Shown: one piece after another, positions 57,120 to 64,000 of the stretch
Numbering within the stretch: the stretch's first letter is position 1
Layout: every line of letters starts with the position of its first letter
Assembly: GCA_034769895.1 (NCBI GenBank)
Contig: CM068371.1
Coordinates: 407,075,969 to 407,139,968, forward strand
From: Magicicada septendecula
Lineage: Eukaryota > Arthropoda > Insecta > Hemiptera > Cicadidae
Reading direction: 5' to 3'
DNA length: 64,000 nt
The notes under the pieces: generated by a model
Told to the model about the DNA's origin: nothing
Databases searched by the model: none
Seen by the model: the letters and a program-made list of their open reading frames with translations, nothing else
Translations under genes and position numbers: made by a program

Positions 57120-57500
57120 AATATTATGATGTCCGTAATTAAAACATCAGAGCAGGTTTAGTGTGTATGAGGGTACACCGTGGACAAAAATTTTCAACAT
57201 TGAGCGTTGCTTAGAGTAAAGCTGCGAATCTACAGTGTACGTTTCACAGAACAAACACGCGGAAAAGAAGGAGCGCTCCGAAGTCACTCATGGACCCTCA
57301 GCATCTTGCAGAGGGTTCATTCCCTAAAGACGAAAAGTCTGTCTATGAATCGTTCCTCTGTAAACACGTGCAGTTACACTGCCCAGCGATCCACAGGAAG
57401 CAAATCGCTATCCACGCTGGACACTTTTTCGGCTTGCACGCGTTATGTTGGTATGGGTTTCGGCACTTTCCATTTAAAAAGCGTGCAAATGTAAGAAAAT
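57120..57500. other. GC-richer unassigned segment
   Basis: No matching copy in the window. Two overlapping plus-strand frames of 95 and 70 codons (57207-57502) have no recognised motif. May be a fragment of another repeat or of host DNA. Confidence 0.3.
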
Positions 57501-57764
57501 AAACACGAATGAGGCCAGAAATAACGCGAATTTTGTGTGTGTGTGTGTCTTCCCTGCCTTTTTATTGCGGTAGTCATAATAATAAAATGGAAACGTAAAC
57601 ATTACATAACTGAGATATGCTTGCCTGCCACGAACGATATATTTTCTCTCATACATGATTTACATTAAAATGAAAAAATTATAATTTTATTGCCTGGCAA
57701 CAAAATTATTTTATTTTTAACAATTACCATTGTTTGAAAAAGTTTAAATAAATTTTCAAGTACT

Positions 57765-58417
57765 TTACGCTTGTTAAAACGTAAAAGGTTGCAGGTAAAC
57801 TACCACTTCCCCTTAACCGATCTTCACCAAAATCAAAAGGCTTTGAGTTCTCTACAATTCAGTGACGTATACAAAAAATTATTTGATTCTGTTTGAATAT
57901 GCGGCAGTTATCATTCGTTATAGAAAAATTACCCTTGTTAAAACATAAAACGTTGCAGGTAAACTACCCCTTTCCCTTAACCGATCTTCACCAAAAACAA
58001 TAGGTCTTGAAAACTCTACAATTCAGAGTTGCATGCAAAAAAGTATTTGATTCTGTTTGAATTTGCGGCTGTTATCGTTTGCCATAGAAAATACCCTTGT
58101 TAAAACATAAAACGTTGCAGGTAAACTACCCCTTTCCCTTAACCGATCTTCACCAAAAACAATAGATCTTGAGAACTCCATAATTCGGGGCTGTATGCGA
58201 AACATTATTTGATTCTGTTTGAATTTGCGGCTGTTATCGTTTGCCAAAAAAAAAATTACCCTTGATAAAAAAAACCGTTGCTGGTAAACTACCCCTTTCC
58301 CTCAACCGATCTTCACCAAAAACAATAGGTCGTGAGTACTCTACAAATCAGGGCTGCATGCAAAAAATTATTTGATTCTGTTTGAATTTGCGGCTGTTAT
58401 CGTTTGCCATAGAAAAA
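57765..58417 (+). repeat. Satellite array block 2
   Basis: About four monomers, ending in the terminal module 58418-58583 with a GACA-type microsatellite. Confidence 0.92.
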
Positions 58418-58583
58418 AAATCTACAGACACACAGATAGACAGACAGACACACACAGAGACACTTTTCGAAAAACGACTTTTTTTCATGTTTTGAGTGTA
58501 GTACAATCAGAATCTGCAATAATCTCGAACACGATTTTTTTTGCCATCATCATACTTCCATTTCCTTAAGGAATATGGAAGTA

Positions 58584-59622
58584 ATATCGGTATGGAGAAC
58601 CATACATGACTTCCATATTCTAAGATTTATATTTAAAATCATTTTCAGCCAAACAGCCAGGCTGTGTCTTACCTGCCTTTTTATTGCTGTATTAAATGAA
58701 AAATATTATATTACATTAAAATGAAAAAATTATAATTTTATTGCCTGGCAACAAAATTATTTTATTTTTAACAATTACCATTGTTTCAAAAAGTTTAAAT
58801 AAATTTTCAAGTACTTTACTCTTGTTAAAACGTAAAAGGTTGCAGGTAAACTACCCCTTCCCCTTAACCGATCTTCACCAAAATCGAAAGTCATTGAGAC
58901 CTCTACAATTCAGGGACGTATGCAAAAAATTATTTGATTCTGTTTGAATTTGCGGCTGTTATCGTTTGCCATAGAAAATACGCTTGATAAAAAAACGTTG
59001 CAGGTAAACTACCCCTTTCCCTTAACCGATCTTCACCAAAAACAACAGGTCTTGAGTACTCTACAAATCAGGGCTGTATGCAATACATTATTTGATTCTG
59101 TATGAATTTGCGGCTGTTATCGTTTGCCATAGAAAATACCCTTGTTAAAAAAACGTTGCAGGTAAACTACCCCTTTCCCTCAACCGATCTTCACCAAAAA
59201 CAATAGGTCTTGAGAACTCTACAATTTAGGGCTGTATGCAAATAATCTTTTGATTCTGTTTGAATTTGCGGCTGTTATCGTTTGCCATAGGAAATACCCT
59301 TGTTAAAACATAAAACGTTACAGGTAAACTACCCCATTCCCTTAACCGATCTTCACCAAAACCAATAGGTCTTGAGTACTCTACAATTCAGGGCTGTATG
59401 CGAAACATTATTTGATTCTGTTTGAATTTGCGGCTGTTATCGTTTGCCAAACAAACAAAATTACCCTTGCTAAAAAAAAACTGTTGCAGGTAAACTACCC
59501 CTTTCCCTCAACCGATCTTCACCAAAAACAATATGTCGCGAGTACTCTGCAAATCAGGGCTGCATGCAAAAAATTATTTGATTCTGTTTGAATTTGCGGC
59601 AGTTATCGTTTGCCATAGAAAA
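58584..59622 (+). repeat. Higher-order repeat unit 1
   Basis: R1 end module, GCCAAACAGCCAGGCTGTG, an AT-rich linker (TGCCTGGCAACAAAATTATT) and about five satellite monomers. The next unit starts 1039 bp later at 59623 with the same order. Confidence 0.85.
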
Positions 59623-61136
59623 ATATCGGTATGGAGAACCATACATGACTTCCATATTCTAAGATTTATATTTAAAATCATTTTCAGCCAAACAGCCAGG
59701 CTGTGCCTTACCTGCCTTTTTATTGCTGTATTAAATGAAAAATATTATATTACATTAAAATGAAAAAATTATAATTTTATTGCCTGGCAACAAAATTATT
59801 TTATTTTTAACAATTACCATTGTTTCAAAAAGTTTAAATAAATTTTCAAGTACTTTACTCTTGTTAAAACGTATAAGGTTGCAGGTAAACTACCCCTTCC
59901 CCTTAACCGATCTTCACGAAAATCGAAAGTCATAGAGACCTCTACAATTCAGGGACGTATGCAAACAATTATTTGATTCTGTTTGAATTTGCGGCTGTTA
60001 TCGTTTGCCATAGAAAATACGCTTGATAAAAAAACGTTGCAGGTAAACTACCCCTTCCCCTTAACCGATCTTCACCAAAAACAATAGGTCTTGAGTACTC
60101 TACAAATCAGGACTGTATGCAAAACATTATTTGATTCTGTTTGAATTTGCGGCTGTTATCGTTTGCCATAGAAATACCCTTGTTAAAAAAACGTTGCAGG
60201 TAAACTACCCCTTTCCCTCAACCGATCTTCACCAAAAACAATAGGTCTTGAGAAATCTACAATTCAGGGCTGTATGCGAAACATTATTTGATTCTGTTTG
60301 AATTTGCGGCTGTTATCGTTTGCCAAAAAAAAAAAATTTCCCTTGATAAAAAAAACCGTTGCAGGTAAACTACCCCTTCCCCTCAACCGATCTTCACCAA
60401 AAACAATAGGTCGCGAGTACTCTACAAATCAGGGCTGTATGCAAAAAATTATTTGATTCTGTTTGAATTTGCGGCAGTTGTCGTTTGCCATAGAAAATAC
60501 GCATGATAAAAAACGTTGCTGGTAAACTACCCCTTCCCCTCAACCGATCTTCACCAAAAACAATAGGTCTTGAGTACTCTACAAATCAGGGCTGTATGCA
60601 GAAAATTATTTGATTCTGTTTGAATTTGCGGCTGTTATCGTTTGCCATAGAAAATACCCTTGTTAAAAAAACGTTGTAGGTAAACTACCCCTTTCCCTTA
60701 ACCGATCTTCACCAAAAACAAAAGGTATTGAGAACTCTACAATTTAGGGCTGTATGCAAATAATCTTTTCATTCTGTTTGAATTTGCGGCTGTTATCGTT
60801 TGCCATAGGAAATACCCTTGTTAAAACATAAAACGTTACAGGTAAACTACCCCTTTCCCTTAACCGATCTTCACCAAAAACAATAGGTCTTGAGAACTCT
60901 ACAATTCAGGGCTGTATGCGAAACATTATTTGATTCTGTTTGAATTTGCGGCTGTTATCGTTTGCCAAACAAACAAAATTACCCTTGCTAAAAAAAAACC
61001 GTTGCAGGTAAACTACCCCTTTCCCTCAACCGATCTTCACCAAAAACAATAGGTCGCGAGAACTCTGCAAAACCGGGCTGTATGCAAAAAATTATTTGAT
61101 TCTGTTTGAATTTGCGGCAGTTATCGTTTGCCATAG
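59623..61136 (+). repeat. Higher-order repeat unit 2, extended
   Basis: Same leader and first monomers as unit 1, then additional monomers. A monomer with GCCATAGGAAATACCC occurs near 59283 and again near 60805. Confidence 0.85.
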
Positions 61137-61457
61137 AAAAAAAATCTACAGAAGACAGACAGACACACAGACACTTTTCGGAAAACGACTTTTTTTCATG
61201 TTTTGAGTGTAGTAGAATCAGAATCTGCAATAATCTCGAACACGATTTTTTTTGCCATCACCATACTTCCATTCCTTAAGGAATATGGAAGTAAAAAATC
61301 TAAAGACAGACAGACAGACAGATAGACACACAGACACTTTTCGGAAAACGACTTTTTTTCATGTTTTGAGTGTAGTAGAATCAGAATCTGCAATAATCTC
61401 GAACACGATTTTTTTTGCCATCACCATACTTCCATTCCTTAAGGAATATGGAAGTAA
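61137..61457 (+). repeat. Tandem duplication of the terminal module
   Basis: Two copies (61137-61296, 61297-61457) of the GACAGACA...CTTTTCGGAAAACGAC...TTCCTTAAGGAA block. Confidence 0.9.
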
Positions 61458-62357
61458 AATTACTCTTGATAAAAAACTGTTGCAGGTAAACTACCCCTTT
61501 CCCTTAACCGATCTTCACCAAAAACCGTAGGTCTTGAGATCTCTAAAATTGAGGGCTGTATGCAAATAATCATTTGATTCTGTTTGAATTTGCGGCAGTT
61601 ATCGATCGTCATATAAAAAATTACCCTTGTTAAAACTTAAAATGTTGCAGGTAAACTAACCCTTTCCCTAAACCGATCTTCACCAAAAACCGTAGGTCTT
61701 GAGATCTCTAAAATTGAGGGCTGTATGCAAATAAGCATTTGATTCTGTTTGAATTTGCGGCAGTTATCGATCGTCATATAAAAAATTACCCTTGTTAAAA
61801 CATAAAATGTTGCAGGTAAACTACCCCTTTCCCTAAACCGATCTTCACCAACACCAATAGGACTTGAGAACTCTACAATTCAGGGCTGTATGCAAAAGAG
61901 TAGTCGATTCTGTTTGAATTTGCGGCTGTTATCGTTTGCCATAGAAAAAAATTACACTTGTTTAAAAAAAAACTGTTGCCGGTAAACTACCCCTTCCCCT
62001 TAACCGATCTTCACCAAAACCAATAAGTCTTGAGTACTCTATAATTCAGGGCTGTATGCAAAAGAGTAGTTGATTCTGTTTGAATTTGCGGCTGTTATCG
62101 TTTGCCATAGAAAAAAATTACACTTGTTTAAAAAAAAAAACCGTTGCAGGTAAACTACCCCTTTCCCTTAACCGATCTTCACCAAAATCAATAGGTCTTG
62201 AGTACTCTACAAATCAGGGCTGCATGCAAAAAAGTATTTGATTCTGTTTGAATTTGCGACTCTTATCGTTTGCCATAAAAAATACCCTTTTAAAACATAA
62301 AACGTAGCAGGTAAACTACCCCTTTCCCTTAACCGATCTTCACCAAAATCAATAGGT
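61458..62357 (+). repeat. Satellite array block 3
   Basis: About six monomers, some with CAGTTATCGATCGTCATA variants. Confidence 0.92.
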
Positions 62358-62770
62358 CTTTTGGTGTTGGTGAAGCTCTGTTAAGGGAAAGGGGTAGTTT
62401 ACCTGCAACATTTTATGTTTTAACAATGGTAATTTTTTATATGACGAACGATAACTGCCGTAAATTCAAACAGAATCAACTACGTTTTTGCATACCTTTT
62501 TGAATTATAGAGAACTCAAGGTCTTTTGTTTTTGTTGAAGATCGGTTAAGGGAAAGGGGTAGTTTACCTGCAACGTTTTATGTGATAACAAGGTTAATTG
62601 TTTCTATGACGAACGATAACTGCCGTAAATTCAAACAGAATCAAATAATTTTGTACATATATGCCTGAGTTGTAGAAGACTCAAGGCCTATTGATTTTGG
62701 TGAAGATCGGTTACGGGGAAAGGGCAGTTTACCTGAAATATTTTTTGTTGTAACATGACTAAAGTACTTA
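62358..62770 (-). repeat. Satellite array, inverted block
   Basis: Orientation flips at about 62358, where AATAGGTCTT is followed by TTGGTGTTGGTGAAG. Two to three monomers. Confidence 0.9.
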
Positions 62771-62924
62771 ATTTTGATAAATAAAGTATCCTGATAAGAA
62801 GATCTTAATAATCCATTGTAGAAACATAGATGAAATATCTATAAATGAAGAGGCTAGTTGAGGTGGGGGGTAATTTTTTGTAAATGAAAATTATAGTTGA
62901 AGGGGGAGGGGATAATTTTTATAT

Positions 62925-63225
62925 GTGTACTACGGTATCGGCAACAAAGTAGTAGTTTGTTGTTAAAATTCCTTCCCGGGCTGTTTGGCTGTAGTCCAAT
63001 GTTTTCTGCAAAACCAGTCATTTCAGCAGTGCCGTCGACTGCCATTATCAGTGAAAATCGAGTGCGATAACGTGTGGTGGTATACGTTAGTGACCACAGT
63101 ACTGTGGTTAAGGCTGAAGCAATAAGTGGAAAGAAGTAGTTTCTATGGAAACATTTCATTTCGTAAATGATTTTAAATATAAATCTTAGAACATGGAAGT
63201 CATGTATAGTTCTCCATACCGATTT
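62925..63225 (-). repeat. R1 repeat, copy 4
   Basis: Hammerhead core degraded (CUGAUAA, GAAAUGAC). Satellite DNA follows at 63240-63370 (minus). Confidence 0.72.
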
Positions 63226-63584
63226 TTTTTTTTACAAACGATAACTGCCGTAAATTCAAACAGAATCAAATAATTTTTTGCATATGTGCGTGAGTTGTAG
63301 AGGACTCGAGGCTTATTAATTTTTGTAAAGATCAGTTAAGGGAAGGGTAGATTACCTGCAACATTTTGTTTTAATATGAGTAAAGTACTTAATTTTGATA
63401 AATAAATCCTGAAAATAAGATCATAATAATCCACTGTAGAAACATAGATGAAATAAATGTATGTAGAGGCTATGTTCATAGATGTATCTATAAATGAAGA
63501 GGCTAGTTGAAGGGGTGGGGGTAATTTTTCTATAAATGAAAATTATAGTTGAAGTGGGAGGGGATAATTTTTATTTATATGTAA

Positions 63585-63880
63585 TGTGTACTACGTTATC
63601 GGCAACAAAGAAGTAGTTTGTTGTTAAAATTCCTTCCTGGGCTGTTTGGCGTGGTTCAGTGTTTTCTACAAAACCAGACATTTTGCCAGTGCTATCGACT
63701 GCCATCATCAGTGAAAATTGAGTGCGCTAACGTGAGGTGGTATACGTTAGTGACCACAGTACTGTGGTTAAGGCTGAAGAAAGAAATAATTTCTATGGAA
63801 ACATTTCATTTCGAAAATGATATTAAATATAAACCTTAGAACATGGAAGTCATGTATGGTTCCCCATACCGATATTTTTT
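63585..63880 (-). repeat. R1 repeat, copy 5
   Basis: CUGAUGA intact, GAAA changed to CAAAA. DNA after 63880 to the window end is unassigned. Confidence 0.72.
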
Positions 63881-64000
63881 ATTGTATTCAAAACTGACAG
63901 AATTGGAAATATCTTGAGTAATTTTCCTTTATGAGCCATATGGTTTTTACTCATGTTGTGACAAGGGTATAAATTACTTTTAAGACATCAAGTTATGCAT

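Noticed and set aside
57207-57502. Possible host exon
   Set aside because: Two overlapping frames, no splice context and no recognised motif; left as unassigned.

Overview
The window is almost entirely transposable-element DNA from a eukaryote. Insertion target sites, an irritans-type mariner, a Tigger/pogo element, Penelope-like elements (PLEs) with GIY-YIG domains, tRNA-Lys-primed LTR elements and AT-rich composition suggest an arthropod, probably a large-genome insect; the species cannot be told. No confident host gene was found.

1-32126 is one nest of insertions. A plus-strand LTR element (A) begins left of the window; its 3' LTR starts at 3134 and is split by a minus-strand element B (3664-30442, TSD ACGG/ATGG). 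The A LTR resumes after B, takes a mariner at 30728-31814, and ends near 32126. Inside B lie element N1 (5986-13150, TSD TTCT), a TG...CA insertion F (13838-19679, TSD ATAT) that itself holds a Tigger (16693-18796, TA) and an inner LTR-like copy, and element E (21785-29326, TSD TGTT) in B's 5' LTR. Removing each insertion with one TSD copy restores the host sequence.

32127-43280 holds AT-rich DNA, a ~160-bp satellite, PLE fragments with a hammerhead motif, and element D (35837-41862, TSD CAGT).

43280-55110 is a decayed PLE (PLE1) split by a head-to-head palindromic pair of truncated PLE2 copies. Element G (46889-54037, TSD ATAT) lies in one arm; the other arm preserves the empty site.

55110-64000 is mostly ~160-bp satellite with a higher-order duplication of about 1,039 bp, an orientation switch near 62358, and copies of a ~320-bp repeat whose consensus contains a hammerhead core.

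Elements A, B, N1, D, E and G share one unusual plan. They have 1.1-2.1 kb LTRs, a primer site, a coiled-coil gag-like ORF whose C-terminus is usually D/N-D-G-G, no recognisable protease, reverse transcriptase, RNase H or integrase, and a long noncoding 3' half. In A, B, N1, D and E that half carries RNA-like modules: an internal double-hairpin region with compensatory changes (A, N1, E) and a hairpin directly before the polypurine tract. They look like a non-autonomous lineage mobilised in trans by an unseen partner. Several LTRs also hold relic primer-binding sites near their ends and a consensus 5' splice donor.

All statements come from reading the sequence; no alignment or database search was run, and percentages are by-eye counts.
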